DNA of 64,000 nt, from NCBI RefSeq assembly GCF_030316845.1, contig NZ_JASZYS010000003.1, positions 372,001 through 436,000 on the forward strand. Direction: 5' to 3'. Under the pieces are notes generated by a model. It saw only the letters and a program-made list of their open reading frames with translations, had not been told where the DNA came from and ran no database searches. The position numbers and the translations under genes are program-made. Positions 28,101 to 35,420 of the stretch are shown one piece after another. Each line of letters starts with the position of its first letter. Position 1 is the first letter of the stretch. Source of the DNA: Variovorax davisae (GTDB taxonomy: Bacteria > Pseudomonadota > Gammaproteobacteria > Burkholderiales > Burkholderiaceae_C).

Positions 28101-29793
28101 CGTCAATCGGGGCACACTGCAATCGCTCGGCGCGCTCACGGTCGGCATCGGCAGCGACGGCCTGCAGAGCCGGGTCGACGGCACGGCGGGCAACGGCGAC
28201 ATCCTGGCCAACCGGGCCCTGACGCTGCAAGCCCTCGGCGCCAACAGCTACACGGCCACCATCGACGGCACGCTGCAAAGCGGCGGCGCGTTGACCGTGA
28301 CCGGCGACCCGCAGTCGACGCTGGCCCTCAACGGCAATGCGCTCGGCGACAGCGTCAGCGTGAACACCGGCAACGTCGCGATCGGCGCGCGTTCCGCGCT
28401 GGTGTCGCAGGGCGACCTGCACCTCCAGGCCAAGACGCTGTCGCTCGCGGTGCAGGGATCGGGGTCGGCCGCCAAGACCGGGCGCGTCCTCGCCGCGCTG
28501 GGCGGCAGCGGGACAGGCACGGTCGAAATCTCCCAGGCTCTCACCAACAACGGGCTGATCTTCTCCGCCAACGACCTCGAGGTGAAGGCGCCGTCGATCA
28601 CCGTGGGGGCCACCGGCGCCTTGTCGGCGCTGCACGACCTGCGCGTGGAAGCCAACGGCGGCGCACTGGACCTGAGTGCCGCCACACCGGCCGCCTCCGC
28701 TGGCAACCTGAACAACGCCGGCCTGCTCTATGCGGGCAACGTCAGCTTCGACACGATCGAGAAGAAGGACACGACCAGCAGCTTCGCCACGCGCTTCGAA
28801 GGCACGAACCTGAGCGCCGGCGGCGCCGCCAGCGTCGACGCCGGGGGCAAGGTCGACTTCGCGGCAGCCAAGAATACGGCCTCGTCGAGCAGCCAGGACG
28901 TGGGCGTCGACGTGGGCATCACGGCCGGAAAATCGGGTGCCAGCGGCAGCGCCGCGGTCGGCTATGCGCAGTCCAGGAGCAGCCTGGACGAGGACGTGGC
29001 CGGCAGCATCCAGAGCGGCAGCGGTCCCCTCAGCATCAAGAGCGGCGGCGATGCGAGCTTCACCGGGACGAAGATCGGGAGTGACCAGGGCGACGTGTCC
29101 GTGTCGGCTGGCGGCAACCTGAACTTCAACGCGGCGCGCAAGGTCGAGAGCAGCAGCGCGCTCTCGGTCGACGTCTCTGCCTCCGCGTCGGGCGAGAAGA
29201 AGGACAACGTCGGCGGAACCCGGGGCACCGACGGCAAGAAGACCGGCGGCGAGACCATGGACTCGCGCAGCGGCGCAGCCGGCCTGGCCGTGGGCTCGTC
29301 CAAGTCGAACAGCGACACGGCGACCGGCGGCAGCATCGGCAGCGGCGCGGGCGCGATCCGACTTTCGTCCGGCATGAACACCACGCTCGAAGGCACCCAG
29401 GTGAAGGCCGCCAACGGCATCGCGGCCGACGCCGGCGGCAGTTTCTCGCAGAAGGACGCCAAGAGTTCGTCGAGTTCGCAGACCGTGGGCTTCGCGGCAT
29501 CGGGGTCGGGGTCGAGCCTGACGCCCACCAAGAAGGCCGCGGCGAAGACACCGGCAGCGCCCGCACCCGCACCCGCACCAGCACCAGCACCAGCACCCGC
29601 TCCGAAGCCCAGCGCTGGTGCCGCCACGCCGGCCACCCCTGCGAAGGCGCCAGTGAATCCCAATGCCCAGCAAAAGGGCAGCGGTTCGCTCGATGTCTAC
29701 GTCGACAATCAGAAGAGCAGCGGTTCGCAGGCCACCAAGCTCGACGGCGGCGCGGGCGGGGTGGTCATCAACCAGGGCCATGGCGGCAAGTAG
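25150..29793 (+). CDS. TpsA filamentous hemagglutinin-like exoprotein
   Basis: A 1547-residue secreted adhesin. The first ~25 residues are the ESPR extended signal (MNHIYRIVWNTTVHAWVAVA), followed by a Ser/Ser/Lys repeat tract and the hydrophobic core ending at TASAQ. Residues ~75-330 are the TPS secretion domain with NANPY-type features (GGRADVVLANPYGITCSSCG). A long repetitive beta-helix follows (LDNSGQLLA, VSNQSNGWVQAAS motifs). The C-terminal third is a glycine/serine-rich FhaB-like part, then an Ala-Pro repeat and a conserved-looking tail GGVVINQGHGGK. No VENN motif or recognisable CDI toxin domain is seen, so adhesion is more likely than contact-dependent inhibition. Confidence 0.92.
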   Translation: MNHIYRIVWNTTVHAWVAVAETARGRSKSSKSSKSSKSSKSSKSSKASRPAAPLLVAAALAGAFGASTASAQTAVAAPGGQTNVYLAPNGVTVVNIANPNAAGLSHNRYQQFNVNAAGLILNNTTTQQITYSSQLAGQIMANYNAAKSANVILNEVVANNRSTLAGFTEVLGGRADVVLANPYGITCSSCGFINTDRVTLTTGLPFMRADGSLGGFNVSGGDILVTGNGLNATAQQVLDLVTRSVRIEGNINAQDLGITTGTNQWDYGTRAVTGGVAAQGSAPVYAIDSAALGGMYANRIKLSATEAGVGVRMLGDAAASAEDFVLSAAGRVELQNRISARRDVLLASTSNDAAAIALTDASLTAARDVAATARLGGLALVRSAVIAGNDLKASGARLDAGQGARLQAGGALDAEATAGDMALGAAAVRAQGDLRLASSGKLSTATGDGQGVQSVAGQLAIDATGGLSNTGVITADQGSVTVRAGTQIVNRGTLNAGQALDIADAAGGASQALGNSGNLLAGGSMRTRAAAIDNSGWMQAGSTNTIDAASLRNTGRVLAVTGSATLNVAGTLDNGGSVRAAQDIVAKAGQLNNSGDLLAARAMSLQAGEVTNSADGWIQAASHSTVAADSLANSGTWLLSQQAGSADQVEVGGSLLNAGVMQSAGDASVSAGDLDNRQVMAAGGKLGITTTGTLKNASGAVLQAGQALALGSGGAIANATGGTLAGASVALSGAQGLDNAGVVAASAGDTVVRVDGAIDNSGKVHAAGALDIADLNGGATQSLDNSGQLLADGALALKAAAVSNQSNGWVQAASGSTIDAASLDNQGVWLLSTQSGGPASQVRVAGTLTNSGTMQAQQDAVLTASRVDNQALALLRTGGNLQVNASGSLRNAGTLQAGNGQAGNGAVLGISGTGSQVDNTVGAVMLGDELAIDVGDLTNAGNIQGGAGADSRIAASGTLTNQAGGVVTMASTTAGGGTLSGKGIVNRGTLQSLGALTVGIGSDGLQSRVDGTAGNGDILANRALTLQALGANSYTATIDGTLQSGGALTVTGDPQSTLALNGNALGDSVSVNTGNVAIGARSALVSQGDLHLQAKTLSLAVQGSGSAAKTGRVLAALGGSGTGTVEISQALTNNGLIFSANDLEVKAPSITVGATGALSALHDLRVEANGGALDLSAATPAASAGNLNNAGLLYAGNVSFDTIEKKDTTSSFATRFEGTNLSAGGAASVDAGGKVDFAAAKNTASSSSQDVGVDVGITAGKSGASGSAAVGYAQSRSSLDEDVAGSIQSGSGPLSIKSGGDASFTGTKIGSDQGDVSVSAGGNLNFNAARKVESSSALSVDVSASASGEKKDNVGGTRGTDGKKTGGETMDSRSGAAGLAVGSSKSNSDTATGGSIGSGAGAIRLSSGMNTTLEGTQVKAANGIAADAGGSFSQKDAKSSSSSQTVGFAASGSGSSLTPTKKAAAKTPAAPAPAPAPAPAPAPAPKPSAGAATPATPAKAPVNPNAQQKGSGSLDVYVDNQKSSGSQATKLDGGAGGVVINQGHGGK
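25234..25287 (+). repeat. Six perfect 9-bp tandem repeats in the tpsA signal region
   Basis: The unit AGCAGCAAG (Ser-Ser-Lys) is repeated six times without a mismatch, preceded by a partial unit at 25228. The unit length is a multiple of three, so slippage would lengthen or shorten the basic N-region of the TpsA signal peptide without breaking the frame. Confidence 0.95.
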
Positions 29794-29912
29794 GAAGCCA
29801 TCTTCGAAGCCGTCGCGGCAGCAGGCTTCGAACTGGCTTTTGTGAATGCGTAGCAACTCCATGCCGGCGATCGTCACCGCCGTCCCCGCTGAGAAGCGCG
29901 GACGGTCTCACC

Positions 29913-30707
29913 TTATGCGAGGCCGTCCGAAGAATTCACCACGAGCAAGTTTGCCAACTCGATCAAGCTCGGAGCCATCGCGTCGAAATATGCCTCCGTC
30001 CCGACATCCGCTCGAGCCAGGGGGCCGAACTCCAGGGGTCGCGGAATGAAAGCCACCTTGAATCCGAACTTCTTCGCAGCCGCCAGATCGTATTTGTGGC
30101 ACGCGACCATGAGGATCTCGTCGGCGCGCATACCGAGTGACTTCTGCGCCAATGCATAGACCCGAGGATCCGGCTTCGCTGAATCCACCAGTTCCGAAGT
30201 CAGAACACAATCGAACGGGAGGCCGTGCGTCTTGACGATGTTGATGATGGAGGCCATCGAACCGTTCGACAGCGTCGACAACTTGAATCGATGGTGAAGC
30301 TGCATGAGTCCCGGTCGTGTATCCGGCCACGGTTTCAGGGTCGACCATGTGGCGCTCAATCCGTCGCGGTCCTCTGGCGACAGCACGCTCCCCCAGTCGA
30401 CCTGGCCCAGGAGGTCATCCAGCGTGCTCCGATAGATGCAATCTGTGGACTTCCATGGCAGCTCACCCGCCAGCATGCGGTCCAGTTCATCGCGGTAGGA
30501 CTTGCGCCACCGATTCAGAACGTCGGTCCAATCCACCTGGATACTCCGGCTCCCGGTGAGCTTCGTTCCTGCATCGACGATCGTGGTGTAGAAGTCGAGC
30601 AAGCTGCCTTGCATGTCGAACGTCAATGCCTTGATCGACAAGGGATCGATTCGGCAAAAAGCCGTTTCGGGCGAACGAGCAACGAGAGTTTCCTGCGATC
30701 GAATCAT
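29913..30707 (-). CDS. HAD-superfamily haloacid dehalogenase type II-like
   Basis: A 264-residue HAD hydrolase. Motif I is ALTFDMQGSLLDFY (nucleophile Asp), motif II TLSNGS, motif III KPDPRVYALAQ, and motif IV MVACHKYDLAAAKKFGF. This order and the VACHKYD segment are typical of type II (S)-2-haloacid dehalogenases, which replace halogen by hydroxyl. The ATG at 30707 is chosen because the upstream in-frame extension is very basic and not conserved. The gene lies 61 bases downstream of the small hypothetical gene, so it may be the last gene of the rubredoxin/cupin/tautomerase operon. Confidence 0.85.
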   Translation of the reverse strand: MIRSQETLVARSPETAFCRIDPLSIKALTFDMQGSLLDFYTTIVDAGTKLTGSRSIQVDWTDVLNRWRKSYRDELDRMLAGELPWKSTDCIYRSTLDDLLGQVDWGSVLSPEDRDGLSATWSTLKPWPDTRPGLMQLHHRFKLSTLSNGSMASIINIVKTHGLPFDCVLTSELVDSAKPDPRVYALAQKSLGMRADEILMVACHKYDLAAAKKFGFKVAFIPRPLEFGPLARADVGTEAYFDAMAPSLIELANLLVVNSSDGLA

Positions 30708-30768
30708 CGATTTTCTCGGTTTGCGGTGAGGGCGCTCCGGCGCAGTGCGCGCCTCGTTCGGCAAACGA

Positions 30769-30996
30769 TCAGTGGTCGAGTGTGCCTTCGATGGATTCGC
30801 TTGCTTTGCCAAGCGGCGGCCCCAGAAACTCCACCCCCCATCGTTGGCCGAATGCGTCGAGCACGGCTGGCTGCGGGATGCCGTCGCGCATCACCTCGCC
30901 CAGCCCGGTGAAGAAGGCCGCCGCGAACTGCAACCCGATGGCAGGAATGTCGATCGAGGACTCGGCGCGCGTGGAACACACGAACTTGAGACTCAT
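30769..30996 (-). CDS. Small conserved-looking protein, unknown function
   Basis: A 75-residue protein with a very good ribosome site (GGAGG, six bases before the ATG). Sequence features: a short beta start (SLKFVCST), a central IGLQFAAAFFTGLGEVM segment that could be amphipathic, and an acidic end. I recognise no domain. It lies 23 bases after the tautomerase gene and is probably the fourth gene of that operon. Confidence 0.65.
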   Translation of the reverse strand: MSLKFVCSTRAESSIDIPAIGLQFAAAFFTGLGEVMRDGIPQPAVLDAFGQRWGVEFLGPPLGKASESIEGTLDH

Positions 30997-31019
30997 GTGG
31001 ATCCTCCAGGCGGACGGGT

Positions 31020-31583
31020 TCAGGGTTTGCGGGCATCCGGCAGCAGACCGCCGGCATCCGCGGGGTAGCCGGCCGCAGCGTACTGCCGCGCCTTGGCGTC
31101 GAAGTAGTCGCGCACCCAACCGAAGCGTTCGCCGTCTTTGGGCAGCCCGACGGTCTCGGCGATGCCGGCGAGGCTGATGGTCTGGCCGCGGGCGCCCCAG
31201 TTGCCTTCGGGCACCTCGTCGAGGATCACGAGGATGCTGGCCCCCTGGTGCGCCGACGGAGGACCGTCCATCGTCTTGACGATCGCATCGTTGACTCCCT
31301 GATGCACTTCGCTCTTGTGCGCCTGGTTCATGTAGCCCTCCGGGATGCTGACGCGGGCAAGGAACTGGCCGGGTGCGGTGACGAAGGTGGCGTCGGACTT
31401 GCCGCCGACCCACCAGTCGCCGGCGGGCACCTCGGTGAAGATGACGGAGGCGAACGCCAGTCCCCCGTGAGTCTTGGCGCCGCCCTCCATGGTGAGCAGG
31501 ACGTCGGTGAGGCGCTGGGCCAGCGCGGCCTTGCGTGTGGCATCGAGCGCCCCCGCGGGATGTTGCAGATGAATGATCGGCAT
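31020..31583 (-). CDS. Double tautomerase-superfamily protein
   Basis: A 187-residue protein of the 4-oxalocrotonate tautomerase superfamily. The mature N-terminus would be Pro1 (MPIIHLQ), the catalytic base of this superfamily. The sequence is an internal duplication: PIIHLQHPAGAL...QRLTDVLLTM with VIFTEVPAGDWWVGGKSD, then ARVSIPEGYMN...VNDAIVKTM with LVILDEVPEGNWGARGQ. The second half lacks the proline. It probably acts on unsaturated or halogenated organic acids. GGAGA precedes the ATG; an earlier ATG at 31610 would remove Pro1 from the terminus and is rejected. It is in an operon with a pirin-like protein upstream. Confidence 0.82.
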   Translation of the reverse strand: MPIIHLQHPAGALDATRKAALAQRLTDVLLTMEGGAKTHGGLAFASVIFTEVPAGDWWVGGKSDATFVTAPGQFLARVSIPEGYMNQAHKSEVHQGVNDAIVKTMDGPPSAHQGASILVILDEVPEGNWGARGQTISLAGIAETVGLPKDGERFGWVRDYFDAKARQYAAAGYPADAGGLLPDARKP

Positions 31584-31606
31584 GCGAATGTCTCCAGGGA
31601 TCGGGT

Positions 31607-32356
31607 TCAACGGACGGACTCGACGATCAACAGATCAGCGTCTTGCGCGCCGGTCTCGATCGTGATTCGGGCTTCTCCCCAGATGCCGGTGCTGTCGCGC
31701 CGACCCAGACGGGTGCCATTGCATGAGGCCTCGCCTTCCAGCACGAAGACATAGACGCCGTGCTCGGGCGATGCGGGCAGGTAATCGATGGTTTGCACCT
31801 GGTCGCTCGCCAGCCGCGACACCCTGAGGTCCTGCGAGATCCGGAGTGCACCGTCGGCCCTGCCCACCAGCGGAACGATCTGGTTGCGCTGAGAGGCCGC
31901 ATCGAAATGGTGGCGCGCATAGGACGGCGGCAGCAACAACTGGTCCGGCAGGATCCAGAGGTAGATCACGTTGACGTCCTCGTTCTCGAGGTTGCGCTCG
32001 CAATGCTTGCCGCCTGCGCCGGCCGAGAAAGCGTAGTAGTCGCCCTGCTTCAGCTGGTCGATCTTGCCGACGGTGTTGATGTGGGTCAGCGTGCCCTGCA
32101 GCACGAACGCGCAAATGATGAAGTTGTGGTGCGGATGGATGTTGTAGCCACAGCCGGCGCCGCGGAAGACTTCGTCGCCGAAGACGCGCACGCGGCCGAA
32201 GCCTGCACGGCCCGATTGATACGGTCCGAAATTGAAGCTCGAGTGGCGCGACAGGGTCGCTTCGGGGTGGCCACCGATATAGGACGAGGCCTCCCCGGTC
32301 GACAGGAAGTGGTCGTAGCCGCGCTCGCTGTCGCGCAGGACGAAAGTGTCGTTCAT
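31607..32356 (-). CDS. Pirin-like bicupin protein
   Basis: A 249-residue protein of the pirin/cupin superfamily. The N-terminal cupin has the metal-binding pattern NIHPHHNFIICAFVLQGTLT with a downstream GDYYAFSAGAGGKHCE, and the C-terminal domain is the degenerate pirin half (GVYVFVLEGEASCNGTRLG). Bacterial pirins bind Fe and some have quercetinase activity. A GAGGAAG ribosome site precedes the ATG. It lies 20 bases after rubredoxin and 23 before the tautomerase, so it is in the same operon; an oxygenase role that uses the rubredoxin is possible. Confidence 0.85.
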   Translation of the reverse strand: MNDTFVLRDSERGYDHFLSTGEASSYIGGHPEATLSRHSSFNFGPYQSGRAGFGRVRVFGDEVFRGAGCGYNIHPHHNFIICAFVLQGTLTHINTVGKIDQLKQGDYYAFSAGAGGKHCERNLENEDVNVIYLWILPDQLLLPPSYARHHFDAASQRNQIVPLVGRADGALRISQDLRVSRLASDQVQTIDYLPASPEHGVYVFVLEGEASCNGTRLGRRDSTGIWGEARITIETGAQDADLLIVESVR

Positions 32357-32376
32357 GGTCGTTCTTCCTCGTGCGT

Positions 32377-32595
32377 TCAGAGCGTGGCGTGCGAGACAGG
32401 CTGCCCGGCGGCATAGGGCAGCTCGACCATCTCGAAGCGGTGCTTGGGGGTGCCGCAATCGGGGCAGACCCAGTCGTCGGGGATGTCGGCCCAACGGGTG
32501 CCCGGGGCGAGCCCGTGCTCGGGCAGGCCCAGCGCCTCGTCGTACAGGAAGCCGCAGCCCAGGCACAAGTGGCGCGTCAGCGCTTCGTCAGTCAT
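32377..32595 (-). CDS. Rubredoxin-like iron protein
   Basis: A 72-residue electron carrier with both Cys pairs of a Fe(Cys)4 centre: [16 protein letters not shown] and [14 protein letters not shown]. The intermediate [15 protein letters not shown] is the standard rubredoxin segment. It shuttles single electrons to oxygenases or peroxide-reducing systems in the cytosol. The ATG follows GGAGA. It is the first gene of the minus-strand operon and is divergent from the GntR gene, with the operator repeats in between. Confidence 0.9.
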   Translation of the reverse strand: MTDEALTRHLCLGCGFLYDEALGLPEHGLAPGTRWADIPDDWVCPDCGTPKHRFEMVELPYAAGQPVSHATL

Positions 32596-32647
32596 CGGGG
32601 TTCTCCATGGAAAACGGCCGAACCGACTCGGCCTGGTCTGCGCCTTG

Positions 32648-32684
32648 AGTAGCGCGTGACGCATTTTAGTAGCGCGTCACGCAT
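32648..32684. promoter_or_regulatory. Twin GntR-type operator between rubredoxin operon and gntR
   Basis: Two 17-base copies, AGTAGCGCGTGACGCAT and AGTAGCGCGTCACGCAT, start exactly 20 bases apart (two helical turns) and differ at one position. Each core (GCGT-S-ACGC) is an odd palindrome. A TAGAAT -10-like hexamer for gntR follows at 32702. The GntR protein is the obvious ligand, controlling both divergent transcripts. Confidence 0.75.
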
Positions 32685-32750
32685 CAATGCAAGGGTTTTG
32701 CTAGAATTTCAGCCATCGGCCTGATGCGCCACCAATGGATGAAAGCCCCG

Positions 32751-33407
32751 ATGCCCGCCCTGGACCCTTCCTTGAACCTGCGCGAGCAGGTACTCGCCCA
32801 ACTCCGCTCGGAAATCGTCTCGGGGCGCGCCGCCCCCGGCACCGTCTACACGGTGCCGACGCTGTCGACGGAATTGGGGGTCTCGACCACGCCGGTGCGT
32901 GAAGCCTTGCTGGAACTGAGCCGCAACGGCCTCGTGTCACCGATGCGGAACCGCGGCTTCAAGGTCGAGGCCACCTCATTGAGTGACCTGGAGAACCTCT
33001 TCGATCTGCGCGTGCTTCTCGAGAGCAGCGCACTGGTCGCCGTGGCCAGGCGCGGTCTCACCGACACCGCGCCGCTGATCGCGCTCGCCGACGAGGTCCG
33101 CGATGCAGTGGGCCGCGACGACGTGCGCGGCTACATCGATTCCGACCGGCGTTTCCATGCGGCGCTGGTGGCGCGTGCGAACAACCCGCTGTTGACCAAG
33201 CTGGTCCTGAGCCTGCGTGACGACATGCGCCTCTACGGCATCGACTCGGACGAGGGCAAGAAAAGACAGCAGGCCTCGGTCGGCGAGCACTATCAGATGA
33301 TCGAGCTGGCGGTCGCGGGCGAGAGCGATGCGATCGCGGCCCTCATCACCCGGCATATCCAGGAGTGGAAGCCGTTGTTCACCGCGGCGCTGCAGAAGCT
33401 GGCCTGA
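32751..33407 (+). CDS. GntR/FadR-subfamily (FCD) transcriptional regulator
   Basis: A 218-residue regulator. The N-terminal winged helix (LREQVLAQLRSEIVSGRAAP, LGVSTTPVREALLELSRNGL) is GntR-type. The C-terminal FCD domain has the metal/effector His and Asp positions (DSDRRFHAAL, GEHYQMIEL, ITRHIQEW). It is divergent from the rubredoxin-pirin-tautomerase operon, from which it is separated by the twin operator, so it is probably the repressor of that operon in response to an organic acid. Starts at 32739 and 32724 are also possible; 32751 begins at the conserved part. Confidence 0.9.
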   Translation: MPALDPSLNLREQVLAQLRSEIVSGRAAPGTVYTVPTLSTELGVSTTPVREALLELSRNGLVSPMRNRGFKVEATSLSDLENLFDLRVLLESSALVAVARRGLTDTAPLIALADEVRDAVGRDDVRGYIDSDRRFHAALVARANNPLLTKLVLSLRDDMRLYGIDSDEGKKRQQASVGEHYQMIELAVAGESDAIAALITRHIQEWKPLFTAALQKLA

Positions 33408-33501
33408 TGGATTTGCGCGCGCTCCGACCTCAATGCGCGCGCCACGCCATTCCGCAGAGCCAGAGCCGGCGCGAGCCGCTCACCGACTCCGCGGGCCATT
33501 C

Positions 33502-33837
33502 CTACTTCGCGCCCGGCAAATCCGGCGTACCGCCTTGCGGCGTGACTTGCCGGTTGGGGTGACGGGCTTCGCGCGAAGCGACATGCTTCTGCGCGGTGAG
33601 TCCGGCCTTGTCATTGCCGATGCTGTCGTTCTCGGCCGTCTTGATCTCATCGCCGCCAATGGCCTTGACCTGGCCCGGTGCTCGCGCATCCTTCTTCGCT
33701 TCAGCGCGGAGTTGGGGCTTGCTGTTCAGGATCGGCGAGCGGGTGGACGAGGCATCGCCGCTGGGCTGAGCCTGTGCCGTGCCCATTGCAGCCGCAGCTG
33801 CGAGTGCGAGGACGGCGAGTGCATGGATATTCTTCAT
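33502..33837 (-). CDS. Small exported protein, unknown
   Basis: A 111-residue protein with a clear Sec signal peptide (MKNIHALAVLALAAAAAMG, cleavage after AQA). The mature part is polar and low-complexity, with many Lys, Asp and Gly, and no cysteines. GAGG lies upstream of the ATG. It is probably periplasmic; I recognise no family. It follows mntH on the same strand, 149 bases away, and may have its own promoter. Confidence 0.65.
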   Translation of the reverse strand: MKNIHALAVLALAAAAAMGTAQAQPSGDASSTRSPILNSKPQLRAEAKKDARAPGQVKAIGGDEIKTAENDSIGNDKAGLTAQKHVASREARHPNRQVTPQGGTPDLPGAK

Positions 33838-33986
33838 TTGGAGACCTCTTCTCAATGATGTTGATTGACGGAAGTGACGGCTTCTGCGAGTCACGGGTCG
33901 ATCATTCCGCCGAGGTCTTTCGAACTGATTGCATTCAGCCGGGTGCGTGTTACGCATGTAACCCAGCGATTGCGACGCGTGCTCCA

Positions 33987-35357
33987 TCAGCCCGTGACCA
34001 ACCCGAACACCAGCTTCAGGTTGAGGCCGATGATGAGGGCCGACACGCTCCAAGCGGCGAACTTCACCCACCCCCGGTTGGCGAACTCTCCCATGAGTCT
34101 CGCATCGTTGGTGAACTTCACCAGCGGAACGACTGCGAACGGAAGCTGCAGGCTCAGGATGACCTGGCTGAAGATGAGCAGCTTGGTGGTTCCGCTTTCT
34201 CCATACAGCCACGCGACAACCACGGCCGGAACGATCGCGAGCAGCCGGGTCACCAGCCGCCGCGCCCACGGCGCGATCTTCACGTCGATGAAGCCCTCCA
34301 TGACGATCTGGCCGGCCAGCGTCGCGGTCACCGTCGAGTTCTGGCCCGAGGCGAGCAATGCCGCGGCGAAGAGCACGCTGGCGATGGCTCCTCCGAGCAT
34401 GGGGGTCAGGAGGTCGTAGGCCTGGTGGATGTCGGCCACGTCGACGCGGCCGTTGACATGGAAGGCCGACGCCGCAAGGATGAGGATCGCCGCATTGATG
34501 AACAGGGCGAAGACGAGCGCGATGGTGCTGTCGAACGTGGCGAAACGCAATGCCTCGCGCATCCCGCCGGGGGTCCGCTCGAAGCGCCTCGTCTGCACCA
34601 GCGCCGAATGCAGATACAGGTTGTGCGGCATCACGGTGGCGCCCAGGATGCCTATCGCCAGATAGAGCATCGCCGGGTTCGACGCGATCTCTGCCGTCGG
34701 CACGAAGCCTTTCGCGACGGCCGCCAGGTCGGGCCGCGACAGAAACAGCTCCACCGCGAAGCAGCCGGTGATGATCACCATCAGCGCCACCACGAAAGCC
34801 TCGAGTTGCCGGAAGCCTCGCTGATGCAGCATCAGGATCAACAGCACATCGAAGGCCGTGAGGCAGACACCCGTCACGAGGGGAATGCCGAAAAGCAGCT
34901 GGAGCGCGATGGCCGTTCCGATGACTTCGGCGAGATCGCATGCGGCAATGGCGATCTCGCAGAGTATCCACAGGGCGACGCGCGTCGGTGCGCTGTAGTG
35001 GACGCGGCACGCCTGTGCCAGGTCCAGCCCGGCGACGATGCCCAACTTCGCCGACAACGATTGCAGCAGCATCGCCATCAGGCTGGAGAGCAGCACCACC
35101 GAAAGCAGGGTGTAGCCGAAGGCCGACCCGCCCGCGATGCCTGTCGCCCAGTTGCCGGGGTCCATGTAGCCGACTGCGACGAGGTAACCCGGGCCGGCAA
35201 AGGCGGCCAGCTTGCGCCAGAAGTTGCCCACACCGCCGGGCACGCGCACGGAGCGGTACGCTTCCGGCAAGCTCGGCGCGATCGCGTTGACAGGAATAGG
35301 GGCGGCAATCTGTACGACTTGCGACGACGGCATGGCGGTTCTCGGGCTGATGTTCAC
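33987..35357 (-). CDS. mntH: Nramp divalent metal transporter (MntH)
   Basis: A 456-residue proton-coupled Mn2+/Fe2+ importer with 11-12 membrane helices. The metal-binding unwound helices are conserved: MDPGNW in TM1 (Asp66, Asn69) and [11 protein letters not shown] in TM6. [20 protein letters not shown] is also Nramp-typical. It imports Mn2+ or Fe2+ across the inner membrane and is usually regulated by MntR, Fur or OxyR, but I see no clear site. A downstream in-frame ATG at 35333 is an alternative start. Confidence 0.93.
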   Translation of the reverse strand: MNISPRTAMPSSQVVQIAAPIPVNAIAPSLPEAYRSVRVPGGVGNFWRKLAAFAGPGYLVAVGYMDPGNWATGIAGGSAFGYTLLSVVLLSSLMAMLLQSLSAKLGIVAGLDLAQACRVHYSAPTRVALWILCEIAIAACDLAEVIGTAIALQLLFGIPLVTGVCLTAFDVLLILMLHQRGFRQLEAFVVALMVIITGCFAVELFLSRPDLAAVAKGFVPTAEIASNPAMLYLAIGILGATVMPHNLYLHSALVQTRRFERTPGGMREALRFATFDSTIALVFALFINAAILILAASAFHVNGRVDVADIHQAYDLLTPMLGGAIASVLFAAALLASGQNSTVTATLAGQIVMEGFIDVKIAPWARRLVTRLLAIVPAVVVAWLYGESGTTKLLIFSQVILSLQLPFAVVPLVKFTNDARLMGEFANRGWVKFAAWSVSALIIGLNLKLVFGLVTG

Positions 35358-35420
35358 ATTTCAACGGGGAAGATCGACGCATGCCGGGCCTGGCAAGGCC
35401 CGCGGTTTGCGCCGCTCGGC

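Noticed and set aside
25150-29793. TpsA as a contact-dependent inhibition toxin (CdiA).
   Set aside because: No VENN-type motif, no recognisable C-terminal toxin and no small immunity gene follow; the next gene is a dehalogenase-like enzyme on the other strand.
25084-29877. A 4.8-kb open frame on the strand opposite tpsA.
   Set aside because: It mirrors tpsA codon for codon in GC-rich repetitive DNA, has no ribosome site or domain, and its length follows from the absence of TTA/CTA/TCA codons in the sense gene.
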